Assembly: GCF_019449565.1 (NCBI RefSeq)
Contig: NZ_JAGRPM010000043.1
Location: forward strand, 1-64,000
From: Rhodoblastus sp.
GTDB taxonomy: Bacteria; Pseudomonadota; Alphaproteobacteria; Rhizobiales; Beijerinckiaceae
DNA length: 64,000 nucleotides
Reading direction: 5' to 3'
A model generated the notes under the pieces. The model did not search any database. It was given only the letters and a program-made list of their open reading frames with translations, and was not told where the DNA came from. This document shows, one piece after another, positions 51,274 through 60,523 of the stretch (its first letter is position 1; every line of letters starts with the position of its first letter). The position numbers were made by a program, and so were the translations under genes.

Positions 51274-52178
51274 TGGTCGCCTTTATCGACGATCACCGGA
51301 AAGCCCATGGGGTCGAGCCGATCTGCAAAATCCTGCCGATCGCCCCTTCTACCTATCACGCCCATCTCGCCAAACGCGTCGATCCCTTGAAGCTTTCCGA
51401 GCGGGCCAGGCGCGACTTGGCCCTCAAGGTGGCGATCCGACGGGTGTTCGCCGAAAACTTCGAGGTCTATGGCGTGCGCAAGGTCTGGCTGCAATTGAAC
51501 CGAGAAGGCATAGCGGTCGCGCGTTGCACGATCGCCCGCTTGATGCGCGCCATGGGCCTGCATGGCGTCATTCGCGGCAAGCCGGTTCGCACGACGATCC
51601 AGGATAAGGCCTCTCCTTGCCCGCTGGATCGCGTCAATCGGCAGTTCAAGGCGCCGGCGCCCAATCGCCTCTGGGTGTCAGACTTTACCTATGTCTCGAC
51701 CTGGGGCGGCATGGTCTATGTCGCTTTTGTCATCGACACCTATGCCCGACGGATCGTTGGATGGCGGGTCAGTCGGACGGCTCACGCCACCTTTGTCCTC
51801 GATGCGCTTGAGCAGGCCCTGCATGAGCGCCGGCCCATTCATGGCGGCGGCCTGGTTCACCATAGCGACCGCGGCAGCCAATATGTGTCTATCAAGTACA
51901 CGGAACGGTTGGCGGAGGCCGGCATCGAGCCGTCAGTCGGAAGCGTTGGAGATTCGTACGACAACGCCCTCGCCGAAACGATCAATGGGCTTTACAAGGC
52001 CGAGGTCGTTCATCGGCGTGGACCGTGGCGAAGTTTCGAGGCCGTCGAGTTTGCCACGCTGGAATGGGTCGACTGGTTCAATCACCGCCGGCTGCTGGAG
52101 CCAATCGGCAACATCCCGCCAGCCGAGGCAGAGGCGCGCTATTACGCCTCACTCAATCAGACCGCCATTGCGGCCTGA
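51270..52178 (+). CDS. IS3-family transposase OrfB (DDE integrase core)
   Basis: The 302-aa rve-type catalytic subunit. The DDE residues are in [11 protein letters not shown] (Asp), [11 protein letters not shown] (Asp) and [12 protein letters not shown] (Glu). The N-terminal part has [16 protein letters not shown], the HTH_21-type region. The start is GTG at 51270 or ATG at 51273. The frame is open upstream, consistent with an OrfAB frameshift product. Confidence 0.93.
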   Translation: MMVAFIDDHRKAHGVEPICKILPIAPSTYHAHLAKRVDPLKLSERARRDLALKVAIRRVFAENFEVYGVRKVWLQLNREGIAVARCTIARLMRAMGLHGVIRGKPVRTTIQDKASPCPLDRVNRQFKAPAPNRLWVSDFTYVSTWGGMVYVAFVIDTYARRIVGWRVSRTAHATFVLDALEQALHERRPIHGGGLVHHSDRGSQYVSIKYTERLAEAGIEPSVGSVGDSYDNALAETINGLYKAEVVHRRGPWRSFEAVEFATLEWVDWFNHRRLLEPIGNIPPAEAEARYYASLNQTAIAA

Positions 52179-53075
52179 TTTAAACAAAAACGCCTCCGGC
52201 AAACCCGGCGCGGTTCAGTTGAGCGGCGAATGCCGATCGGCTTGGTATCAACGAGCTACGCGCTTGCACGCCACGATGAAGTGGCGACGCTCTGTCGTGG
52301 CGCACTCAAGAGCGCAGGCCTGAACGTCGAAGAACTGCGCTACGAAATCGGGCTCTCTGAGCTTGGCGAGTGGATGAACCTGCGCATCTATTTTCCAGAT
52401 CGTGACGCCATCACAGACCGATATGGCCGGAAGCTCGGGTTGCGTCTGGAGTGCTTCAATTCGGTGGACGGTTCATCGCGTCTCGTCGTGCTGTTCGGCT
52501 GGCTCAGGTTCGTGTGCAGCAACGGACTGGTGATCGGAGAAACCAAGGTCGAAATCAGGGAACGCCACGGCCAGAGCCTGGATTTGTCCGAAATTTCCGA
52601 CCGGATACGTTCAACAATGACAGCGGTTAACGCTGACCGCGAGAGAATGAAAAATTGGCAGGAGCAGCCTGTCGCCATTGGCGATGTCGCGGACTGGGTG
52701 AACAAACACCTTTCGGCGCGATGGGGCAAGAAAGCTGCCGCGCGCGTTTACCATATTTGCGATGCCGGCAAGGACGTCGAATTGACCGAGCCGTTTGCCA
52801 AAGGCGAGGCGACCGAGAAGCCGGTGAAGTTCCTCGATCCGGTGCCCGGTCAGCCGGTGAAAGCTCAAACGAAATACGACGTGGTTCAAGCCATGTCATT
52901 CGTGGCGAGCAGGCGCAACAATGCCGAAGAGCGGACCGAATGGCAGGCTTCGATCTCGTTGCTCGCTGATGCGCTTCAAGCATGCAAGACGCGCCCGCGC
53001 ATCGCCGCAATTGACGAGCGCGCTCCCACGCTGTTCTGACCGCGGCGCGCGGCAAACATCGGAGGCCGATCGAGA

Positions 53076-53702
53076 TCAAAGTTGATCGGTCGATCCGACG
53101 ACGCGCAATGTGCTCCCTTGAACTTGCTGGATAAGCAATTGCAGCGGGTTTTCCGGTTCGCCCTTCAATGTCAGCTTATCATTGAACATGCCAAGGTGGC
53201 GTGCAACCTTTTCCAGCGCCGCCATTTGATCGTGCAATTCGACCTCGACACCGTGCCGCGTCTGTTTCACCCGCGCCAGGAGAGCGAGCGCCGGGTCGCT
53301 GAGCTTTTTCAAATCGGAAATGAATACGCGCGAACTGCCCCGTCCCCAGCAGCGGGGACAAGCGCCATTCGGCGCATGGTGTTTTTCGCCATCAACCCAG
53401 CACTCAGGGCAAGGATCAGTGACCACGTTGATGATTTCGCGCGGGTCGGCGGTGGCAATCGCCCAAAGACGCTGCAACACAGCTTCGGCGCGAATTTCCG
53501 CCCGCTCGGCGCGGTGCTTTTTGCGGCGTTCGATTTCAGCGGCGACCTGAGCATTTCTGAGCAGGCGAGCCGCGTTCACTTCAGCAGCGTTGCCGAGCGC
53601 GGCATAGCCAGCCCGGCGGTAGGCTGCCGCCGCATTGAGGTCGCAGAGATATTCCTCGACAAAGCGCTGTTGTTTCGCGGTCAACATCGTCGATCCATTC
53701 AT
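53076..53702 (-). CDS. Phage terminase small subunit (TerS-like)
   Basis: The 208-aa protein has the terminase_2-type N-terminus: LTAKQQRFVEEYLCDLNAAA, then AYRRAGYAALGNAAEVNAAR, an HTH that binds pac/cos DNA. A CPEC...CPRCWG zinc motif in the middle is unusual. The C-terminus (LEKVARHLGMFNDKLTLKGE) is of the TerS type. It is convergent with the split DUF932-like gene. No large terminase, portal or capsid gene lies in the window, so it fits a satellite or prophage remnant. The Met at 53687 is an alternative start. Confidence 0.8.
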   Translation of the reverse strand: MNGSTMLTAKQQRFVEEYLCDLNAAAAYRRAGYAALGNAAEVNAARLLRNAQVAAEIERRKKHRAERAEIRAEAVLQRLWAIATADPREIINVVTDPCPECWVDGEKHHAPNGACPRCWGRGSSRVFISDLKKLSDPALALLARVKQTRHGVEVELHDQMAALEKVARHLGMFNDKLTLKGEPENPLQLLIQQVQGSTLRVVGSTDQL

Positions 53703-53854
53703 TTCAATTCGTTCGGAAGCGGCATCGATTTTTGACCCGCTTCGATCTCTGGCGTTCTCGAAATTCTAACGCATTTTTCTCGGCAGAGCGGGACAGTTTT
53801 CCCGACCACCGCAACATCCTGATAAGGTATATCCCGATCGAAATGTTGCGGAGG

Positions 53855-56800
53855 TCAGACATTTTGTCCCGGCAGGAGGCCGACCGTTTCATCTTCGCCG
53901 ACGCCGAAAATTTCAATGAGGCGCAATTCGAGCATGCGGACTTCGGCGCGTCTGAACGCCTTCCGAACAGTTTCCGCATCACCAATCTTGTCGGCATAGA
54001 AATTCGCGCGAAGAGCGTCCCGGCCGACTGCGGTAACCTCCGTGTTCGATCCGGGATGCAAGACGCGTCTGCCGGCGGTGAGCGACAATTGTTCGAGCAG
54101 TGAGAGATACCGCTTGGCGTCTGGAGATAATCGCGGCTGCGACGCGGGCTCAGTCCCGTCACCCGTTTCCGCGTCATCCGTAAACTCAAAAAATACAAGC
54201 GGGCCTAACAAGCTTTCGATGGCAGCACGTGGGTCTTCAACGACGCGCGCATCGTACCAGGCGCGCTCGACGTGCCGACCTTTGCCCGCACACTGAAACC
54301 GAACACATTTCTCCGCTAGCACCAAATGCCCTTGACGCTGAAGTGCGGTCTTGGCGGCACCCACCATCGGCCAGAGTTCCGGATACGCCTTCGACGCGCT
54401 CGTTCCATTTTCAAAAGCGACGCCGCCCTCGGCGAGCATGCGATCGGTGGCCGACGCGTTGTTGATTTCAGCACTCGCAAATTCGTCAACCGGGAACGGC
54501 AACGGCGTGTCGCCGAGAACGAGAATTTTCAGCGGTCGCGCGGCGTCGCGTCGTATGCCGCGACCGCGCCCAATTGCTTGAACGATTTCGCCGTTCACGA
54601 TGCGCTGGCGCACGCGCTCGCAATATTCGTCGGGATGAGAAAAACCCTCGCCCACGACTACGATTGTCTCTCGCCCGTTTCGTTTCAAGCGCTCGACATC
54701 GCGACGTGGATACCAATCTTCAGCCGCCTCCGGCACGCGCCCCGTCAACGCCCGCGCGAGTTTTTCGACCGCTCTGGGGCTCGGCATCGGGCGGCCAACG
54801 ACGATGACCAAGCCGACGTTCTTCCAATGATCGCGGCCTGCCACGGCATTGAACCACGCCGCATGGACCAGCCTCTGGGGCAATTTCAATTCGTCAATGA
54901 CCTGCTTGTTTCCAACGACAAGGGTTTCTCCCAGGACGTTGCGCCGTTCCCGCAAAATGACGGACCGCAGTTTTTGTAGCCGGAGGGCCCTCGCTTTCTC
55001 GTTTGGACGGCCATCTCCGTCCTGATCACGAAGCAATGAGGTTTTTGCATAGGTCTTGTTTGTCGCCTGGATGATTTTCTGGTGCGGGGCGTCGATCAAA
55101 AATGGTGGCGCTTCCTCGATGTCGGACCAAAATGGTCGAAGCAGCTCCACGTCCATCGTGGCGTCGATTAGCAACGTCGGCGCTCGATAATCGGCGGCTA
55201 CCGAGAGGCAGCCGGTCACCCTCAGAACCTTCTGTCCATTTTCATTTTCAAACACGAACAGCCGACCGCATCTGTCCGGTCCGTTGTCTCCCAATAGGTC
55301 TGCGACCGCCCGCCAGAGCGCCATCATCGGGCGAATGCTGGCGTTGATTTCCCGCGTCCTCCAATTCTCCTCTCTCATTTTCCGAAATTGTTCGTCCTGA
55401 ATTGAGTTTTTGCATTCGTCCGCTGTCAGTCCGGCGCTCAAGAGCGCCGCACGGCCCACAAATCCCAATGGGTGTGCCTTAAGAGCATCAAAGAGTTTTT
55501 TGCGAGCGATGACCAGGCGATCTTCTCCGACGTGAAGCCATCGCACCTTGAAGCCGAAGCGGCCATCGCGGTCATTCAGGAGCAATTCAATCTTGTCGTC
55601 GCCCAAGCCAACCAGGCCAGCTTGCCAGGGGCTCTCATCAATAATCAGAGCGGCCACTTTCGCGTTGCGGATCGGCCGCGGCGCATTGTGAAAAATCGCA
55701 GGATGAGAAATCACCCACAGATCGGCCTCTTCTTCCTTCTGAAGACAGTAAGCACACCCGAACACATGCGGGCATTCTCGATCGCATACTTCCTTGCCGA
55801 CTTCCGCTTCCAGGCGAAGGGCTTCTTGCATGGTTTCGAGGTCACAGCACATCGTGCTTTCGCCGTCACCATCGGGGTTGATTGCGGCGGCGCCGCGCCA
55901 GACCGCCGCCTTCAATCTTGTACCTGCCGCGCAAGCCATTTGATTGAATCGAGCGGCGACTTCGTCAGCCAAGTCGATCGAAGGAACGGCGAAAACAATC
56001 ACTTTTGCGCTTTTCACGCGATCGTTCACTTTCTCCCGCATCGCAATCAGCGTTCGCAGAGCTTCAGCCAACGCCGCATGGGTTTTGCCAAGGCCGACCG
56101 GGGCGGCGATCGCGAGGGGCAGGGCCGGCGGGGCCGTATTGCGATAATGCGACCGGTGTACCTGCGCGAAGAACCCCTCCATATGCTCGCCAAGGCGTTC
56201 CTGCCCCTCTTCGAGCGTCAGGAAGTCAACGTGGCGAGTTTCATAGCCGACAACGGCGGCTTCGATCCGTTGACGAACTGCATCCAGGCCTTGCTCCCGG
56301 AGCAAATCATTGAAATCGGACTTGTCATGACGACGAGGATTGAAGGGCGTCGCGATTGCGGCGTCAAAACCAAGCTTAGTCAGCTTGGCAAGGGCATCCT
56401 TCGCAGCGCGCAGCGCCGGTGCGCCGGGCGCATCGTCGTCCTGACACAATATAATTCTGCGGCGCTGATAACATGGCAGTGGATTGCCGTTAGGATCGCA
56501 GATGCGCCCGATGACGCTGGAGAGTGACCCCACGAGGACATGGGTCTCGAAGCCAGTTGCCGCCCAGACACTGAGCCCCGTCTCGGGTCCTTCTGCGAAG
56601 CAAATCGGCTCGTCGTCAGGTCCCGGAAATCGAAGGACACCTTTGCCTGCGAAACCGAGTGTCTTCTTGGCGCTCCCATGTTCAGGCCAGCGATCTGTGT
56701 CTTTCGTCCCGGAAGGTGTGACCGCGATTTGTTGAACGCCGACGATCTCGCCAGCTTCGTTCGTGATGGCGCCGATTATCGCGCGTTCTTTGATGCTCCA

Positions 56801-57484
56801 GCGTAGGGATGCGGGATATTCGGGCGCCTGAATTTTTCGGCAGTCGAAAAAATATTTGTCGCCGAGGGTGCCGTCGATGGCAATTGTATCTCTCCAAATC
56901 CTCTGAACAAATGCGATTGTCGCGGCTTCCTTCTTGGCCTGCTCGAAAGTGTCGCGGCGCTCGCGTTCAACCCGCTCCGCTTCGGCGGTCTTCCATCCCG
57001 CGATCTCAGCGCTGGTCGGCGCGATGCGAGAAATTCCACACCAGTGTGCGGCCCAATCGAGGGCGTCGCGAAAATTGAGCCCGAGTTGCCGGCGAATAAG
57101 GTCGAACACGTCGCCGCGTTCGTCCGTCTCGAAATCACGCCAACGTCCGCAAAAGGGGCCGGACACATTCATTTCAAACGAATGGTGATTGCCCCAGCGA
57201 CGTTTGCCGTTGCGAGCGTTGCCATTTGGCTTCTTGGCGAGCAGGTGCGAGACTAGTTCGACGATCCGTCCGTGGAGGGCCTCGCGGATCTGCGACTTCC
57301 AGTACCGGCGTGCATCGTCTTCATGAGCATCACGCGCGGCGACGAAGGGGCGGGGATCGACGTCCTCAACCCCTTCGTCGCTGGCATGAAACTCGTCGCG
57401 CATCGCGGGCGTCGCCGGAACGATACGCTGGGCTAAACAGTCGAAGTCGAGCGGCGCGGCGCGCCGATTTTGGACAGCGCCCAA
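53855..57484 (-). CDS. Toprim-helicase replication protein of a mobile element
   Basis: The 1209-aa protein joins a primase-like N-terminus to a helicase. The region GPFCGRWRDFETDERGDVFD (about 107-127) resembles the primase-associated zinc-ribbon-like segment. The Toprim Glu is in ICFAEGPETGLSVWAATG near 306, and the acidic pair is in IILCQDDDAPGAPALRAA. Helicase motifs are APVGLGKTHAALAEAL near 474, LIIDESPW, and EIVQAIGRGRGIRRD. The Met at 57403 (MRDEFHASDE) is a plausible start that would avoid overlap with the upstream HTH gene. It is the likely replication initiator/helicase of the element. Confidence 0.8.
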   Translation of the reverse strand: MGAVQNRRAAPLDFDCLAQRIVPATPAMRDEFHASDEGVEDVDPRPFVAARDAHEDDARRYWKSQIREALHGRIVELVSHLLAKKPNGNARNGKRRWGNHHSFEMNVSGPFCGRWRDFETDERGDVFDLIRRQLGLNFRDALDWAAHWCGISRIAPTSAEIAGWKTAEAERVERERRDTFEQAKKEAATIAFVQRIWRDTIAIDGTLGDKYFFDCRKIQAPEYPASLRWSIKERAIIGAITNEAGEIVGVQQIAVTPSGTKDTDRWPEHGSAKKTLGFAGKGVLRFPGPDDEPICFAEGPETGLSVWAATGFETHVLVGSLSSVIGRICDPNGNPLPCYQRRRIILCQDDDAPGAPALRAAKDALAKLTKLGFDAAIATPFNPRRHDKSDFNDLLREQGLDAVRQRIEAAVVGYETRHVDFLTLEEGQERLGEHMEGFFAQVHRSHYRNTAPPALPLAIAAPVGLGKTHAALAEALRTLIAMREKVNDRVKSAKVIVFAVPSIDLADEVAARFNQMACAAGTRLKAAVWRGAAAINPDGDGESTMCCDLETMQEALRLEAEVGKEVCDRECPHVFGCAYCLQKEEEADLWVISHPAIFHNAPRPIRNAKVAALIIDESPWQAGLVGLGDDKIELLLNDRDGRFGFKVRWLHVGEDRLVIARKKLFDALKAHPLGFVGRAALLSAGLTADECKNSIQDEQFRKMREENWRTREINASIRPMMALWRAVADLLGDNGPDRCGRLFVFENENGQKVLRVTGCLSVAADYRAPTLLIDATMDVELLRPFWSDIEEAPPFLIDAPHQKIIQATNKTYAKTSLLRDQDGDGRPNEKARALRLQKLRSVILRERRNVLGETLVVGNKQVIDELKLPQRLVHAAWFNAVAGRDHWKNVGLVIVVGRPMPSPRAVEKLARALTGRVPEAAEDWYPRRDVERLKRNGRETIVVVGEGFSHPDEYCERVRQRIVNGEIVQAIGRGRGIRRDAARPLKILVLGDTPLPFPVDEFASAEINNASATDRMLAEGGVAFENGTSASKAYPELWPMVGAAKTALQRQGHLVLAEKCVRFQCAGKGRHVERAWYDARVVEDPRAAIESLLGPLVFFEFTDDAETGDGTEPASQPRLSPDAKRYLSLLEQLSLTAGRRVLHPGSNTEVTAVGRDALRANFYADKIGDAETVRKAFRRAEVRMLELRLIEIFGVGEDETVGLLPGQNV

Positions 57485-57705
57485 GCGTCGAGGCTGTCCT
57501 CGGCATAAAGGGGTGTGCGGCCAGCCTTATAATATTCGGGGCCGCCGCCGGTCACAGCCAGTTTCGCGAGGGTCGCGGCAGCGCCGAAGCCATATTTTTC
57601 GAGGAGATATTGCGCCGCCGCCTTGCGACGGCGAAAGCGCCGCGCAGTGCCGCCCACGGTCGAAGGCGGGTCAGTGGGAACGATGGGAAAGTCAGAGCTA
57701 GACAT
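57433..57705 (-). CDS. AlpA/excisionase-like HTH protein
   Basis: The 90-aa basic protein has RRRKAAAQYLLEKYGFGAAA, then TLAKLAVTGGGPEYYKAGRT and PLYAEDSLDAWALSK. This is the winged-helix layout (helix, short wing with G-R-x-P-x-Y) of AlpA/Xis-like regulators in Rhizobiales mobile elements. It may control excision or the replication gene just downstream. It overlaps the annotated start of the Toprim gene by 52 bp. The start follows GGAGGCAATTCCC on the minus strand. Confidence 0.72.
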   Translation of the reverse strand: MSSSDFPIVPTDPPSTVGGTARRFRRRKAAAQYLLEKYGFGAAATLAKLAVTGGGPEYYKAGRTPLYAEDSLDAWALSKIGAPRRSTSTV

Positions 57706-57768
57706 GGGAATTGCCTCCAGTTTCTGGAGGTTCCCAATTATCGCCCGCGCTGCTGAAACTGAGGGATG

Positions 57769-58704
57769 TTAACTCGTCGTTTTTGGCGTTCGAGTTCCGC
57801 TTACAGGCGCGCTACGCTGACGAGCTTTGCGAAACTCTAGATATTTGAAAGCCTTATTGAGCCTCTCGGCCCGTCCGAGTTCTTTTTTCTGCTTGACCTG
57901 CATTCTGGCTTCGTCGGCGCTTTCTCGCTTGCGAGCGTCACGCCGGCCAACGGCGCTTTTCCGGAAGTCTATCCATGCCTTGCTCGCGGCAGCAGCAATC
58001 GTCGCCTCATCCGGTTCTCCGTCGCGGCTCAAATGGGACTGAAATGCGTTTGGGAATTTTTCCTGTAAGCAGATGAGGAAAGAGACGATCGGCGAAGCGC
58101 CTCGTCGTGTCCCGCGTTTGTTGATCGTATGGGGCAAACCGGCGGCCTTCAGTCGGCGCTGGATGGCGACAACCATTTTTTCCCATTCGCTTGCCGTGCC
58201 CGACGGGGGCGACATATCGTATTCCGCGATATGTCGTGCAAACTCCTGTGCCGCAATCCGGACTTTGTCCGGTTCATTGAGAAACTCCTTTGGATCGGGT
58301 GTTGTGTCAGGATCGTCTTGGTCAAAAAGGTAATACTCCAAGAGCACATCCCGCGCGGCGGTGCGCGCTGGTGTTTTTGTTTTCTTCATAAGTGCCTGTG
58401 GCGGCCGGGCATCCTTGGCGATCTTTTCCAGATACGTGATCGCCTCGTCTGAATACGACCGAGTGCCGTCACAAAGGAAATGCCAAAAATAATCGCTTAT
58501 GATCTCCTCGACTTCCGCGCGAATGGCTTGGTCGAGGTTGTGGCCATATACGTGTTCGAGATTTTTCCAATCGTCCTCAGTCAGCGCGAAAGCGGGTGCG
58601 ATCTCGGGGTGCTGATAAAAATTCGACAAGGGTTTCCGGCCGCGTCGCTTGAGCGTGAAATGCGCGTCGTCGCCGCCAAAGTTTTTCGGACTAATTTTTT
58701 TCAT
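57769..58704 (-). CDS. Mobile-element protein of unknown function
   Basis: The 311-aa soluble, charged protein begins MKKISPKNFGGDDAHFTLKR. I recognise no domain. The C-terminal 60 residues are highly basic with a long helix (ADEARMQVKQKKELGRAERL), and the middle is acidic and helical. It overlaps the integrase 3' end by 4 bp and precedes the AlpA-like gene, so it belongs to the same minus-strand unit. Such genes between integrase and replication functions are often regulators or nucleic-acid binders, but that is only context. Confidence 0.6.
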   Translation of the reverse strand: MKKISPKNFGGDDAHFTLKRRGRKPLSNFYQHPEIAPAFALTEDDWKNLEHVYGHNLDQAIRAEVEEIISDYFWHFLCDGTRSYSDEAITYLEKIAKDARPPQALMKKTKTPARTAARDVLLEYYLFDQDDPDTTPDPKEFLNEPDKVRIAAQEFARHIAEYDMSPPSGTASEWEKMVVAIQRRLKAAGLPHTINKRGTRRGASPIVSFLICLQEKFPNAFQSHLSRDGEPDEATIAAAASKAWIDFRKSAVGRRDARKRESADEARMQVKQKKELGRAERLNKAFKYLEFRKARQRSAPVSGTRTPKTTS

Positions 58705-59237
58705 GTGGCATTCCGCGTGCGCTTTATCGCGAGCACGTTGTTCTTCGCCTCGCCATTCATCGCTGGAGACAAGGTCACGCGAATGGTGTTGACCGCCTTG
58801 TGCATTGGGTCGGCATCCAGATGCGCGTATCGATGGGTTGTCGCCGCCTGACTGTGGCCCAGGAGTTTTCCGATGATAAGAAGGCCGAACGACGCGCCAG
58901 CACCGACGGAGGCGAAGCTGTGCCGCAAGTCGTGAATGCGCGTTCCCTCAATGCCGGCGGCTTTGGTCACGGCGCTCCAGGGCTTTTTCAGATCGGCGCG
59001 CGGCGCGCCGTCTTTCTCTCCAGGTATCACGTACGGATTCTCGCCTATAACTTGAAGAGGCTGATCGTCATCCTCGGCGTCGGGCCAAAGATACACGCTA
59101 TGAGAGCCGCCCGCGGGTTCTGCCGCGGGTTCCGAAAATCGCGTTTTCGCACGGCCTCGGCGGAAAGCGGAAGGACTCCGACTATGGCGGCAACAAGGAC
59201 ACGCCGGATGTGGCCCCACAAAGCCGGCATTCTCCAC
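58701..59237 (-). pseudogene. Tyrosine integrase, C-terminal fragment
   Basis: The C-terminal catalytic half is clear: IPGEKDGAPRADLKKPWSAV, then GTRIHDLRHSFASVGAGASF and LLGHSQAATTHRYAHLDADP. These supply the H-x-x-R, the second His and the Tyr nucleophile. The first catalytic Arg region and the whole core-binding domain are missing. Upstream of about 59050 the frame (GGSHSVYLWPDAEDDDQPLQ) no longer resembles an integrase. The element has therefore lost its integrase N-terminus and is probably immobile by itself. Confidence 0.78.
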
Positions 59238-60232
59238 AACTCAAAACAACGCGTTAACACACTGGTGACCTTCGCGATCCTCGATCGGATGAGACCTCCG
59301 TCGCCGCCCCGTTAAGTACGCGTACCTTGCCTTATGTCTGCCGTTTGCTCCAGATTAAGGTACAATCAGTTGGACGGCCCGGATCGATGTCTCGTTTTCC
59401 TAGTTTGAACTACGTTCCAGGCGAGACGCGGCGGATTCTGCGGGATCGTTTTGACCGCAATTTGCGTGTTGGGCGGCAGGCTCGATTTCTCCACCCGGAC
59501 GCGAAAGTGACGCCGGACCAGCTGGCGCTACGGCTGCTGGCTGGACTGGAGGTTTCGTCAAATGCCGATTGGCCGGCCGCCGCAAATGCCTATGCCGCGG
59601 CCGGGCCGACAGCTCTCGAACCTCCAGACTTGCAGGCGCTGGCCGATTTGGGGTGGCTGCGGCGAATTTGGGGCCGGGCCAGAATAGGGTTGGAACTCCG
59701 CGTCGCCGTGCTCCGCGCTCCAGCGGGCGTAATGGACGCCTTCAAGGTCCTCATCTCCAGCATTCATGGGCAGCGCTGTGAGGCCAACAGCTTCACCCAG
59801 GAGGATGCTGAGCTGACTGACCTTCTCAAGATCGTTGTAGGAGCGACCGTTGATTCGATTTCGATCGTCGGCCAAACGCCGGAGTGGATCGCCGCCAGGC
59901 TATGGGAAATAGCACTGGCCCAAGATGGAGCCACGGACCTCGCCCTTCGCCGGTGGGTGGACTGGTGGGGCATTCTGCAAAACCCGCCATTCGTTCCCGA
60001 AACCGTTTGGAGCGTCTTAGACGCGCAGGCGTTTCGGGACGCCGCACAAAGGATCATCGCGACGGAGCCCGGTCTGGGTGGCTGGGACGAAACGCGGTCG
60101 CGATATGTTCAGCGGGCGGCGCTGAAGCACAGTTTCGCCATCGCCGTTGTTGAACCGTGGTTCCCGCCGGCTGGCCTGCTGCCGGTTTCGTGGACACCGA
60201 GATTAGGTGTTTTATGAAACTGGAGGTGGGTT

Positions 60233-60523
60233 ATGGCGAGACGGTTATTCAGTCGGGAGTTCAAAGTTGAAGCGGTTCGTTTGGTGCGCGAACGCGGCGT
60301 GAGCGTGGCCCAGGCGGCGCGGGATCTCGATCTTCACGAGAACATGCTGCGCCGTTGGGTGAAGGAATTGACCAGCGATCCCGCGCAGGCCTTTCCCGGC
60401 CAAGGCCAGTTGAAGCCGGATCACCTTGAAGTCGAACGTCTTCGGCGTGAAGTGGCCAAGCTGAAGGCGGAGCGCGACCTTCTAAAAAAGGCCGCAGCCT
60501 TCTTTGCGAGGGAAGCGAAATGA
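60233..60523 (+). CDS. IS3-family transposase OrfA
   Basis: The 96-aa protein has an HTH (FSREFKVEAVRLVRERGVSV, then AQAARDLDLHENMLRRWVKE) and a C-terminal coiled coil (VERLRREVAKLKAERDLLKK). GGAGGTGGGTT precedes the ATG. It ends over the orfB ATG (ATGA). A slippery A-AAA-AAG lies at 60484-60490 in its frame. Confidence 0.94.
   Translation: MARRLFSREFKVEAVRLVRERGVSVAQAARDLDLHENMLRRWVKELTSDPAQAFPGQGQLKPDHLEVERLRREVAKLKAERDLLKKAAAFFAREAK
60484..60490 (+). promoter_or_regulatory. Programmed -1 frameshift site (A AAA AAG)
   Basis: In the orfA frame the codons read CTA AAA AAG, forming the heptamer A-AAA-AAG. The -1 frame is open from here into orfB (60490 onward to the ATG at 60520), so slippage makes an OrfAB fusion, the active transposase of IS3-family elements. 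Confidence 0.8.

Larger units (their letters stand above)
50896..52217 (+). mobile_element. IS3-family insertion sequence, complete
   Basis: The 1322-bp element has perfect 26-bp terminal inverted repeats (50896-50921 and 52192-52217), starting TGAACCGCGCCGGGTTTG. It is flanked by a 3-bp direct repeat GTT (50893-50895 and 52218-52220). orfA and orfB overlap and fill the element. Perfect ends, an intact transposase and a clean target duplication mean the insertion is recent. Confidence 0.95.
50707..53039 (+). pseudogene. DUF932/DUF945-like plasmid/phage protein, split by an IS3 element
   Basis: The 5' part (50707-50895, 63 codons from MSALTLLPDR) and the 3' part (52221-53039) are one gene. 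Deleting the IS (50896-52217) and one GTT duplicate joins RVPRSPV to ERRMPIGLVSTSY in frame, giving 335 aa. The 3' part includes LRFVCSNGLVIGETKVEIRE, typical of DUF932/DUF945 proteins found on plasmids and phages and sometimes linked to anti-restriction. In its present state the 5' part stops two bases into the IS. A 3' product from the ATG at 52230 (269 aa) is possible. Confidence 0.8.

Noticed and set aside
53704..54198. 164-codon minus frame and a 123-codon plus frame next to the Toprim gene stop
   Set aside because: Both overlap the 3' end of the 1209-aa frame in other registers and have no motifs.
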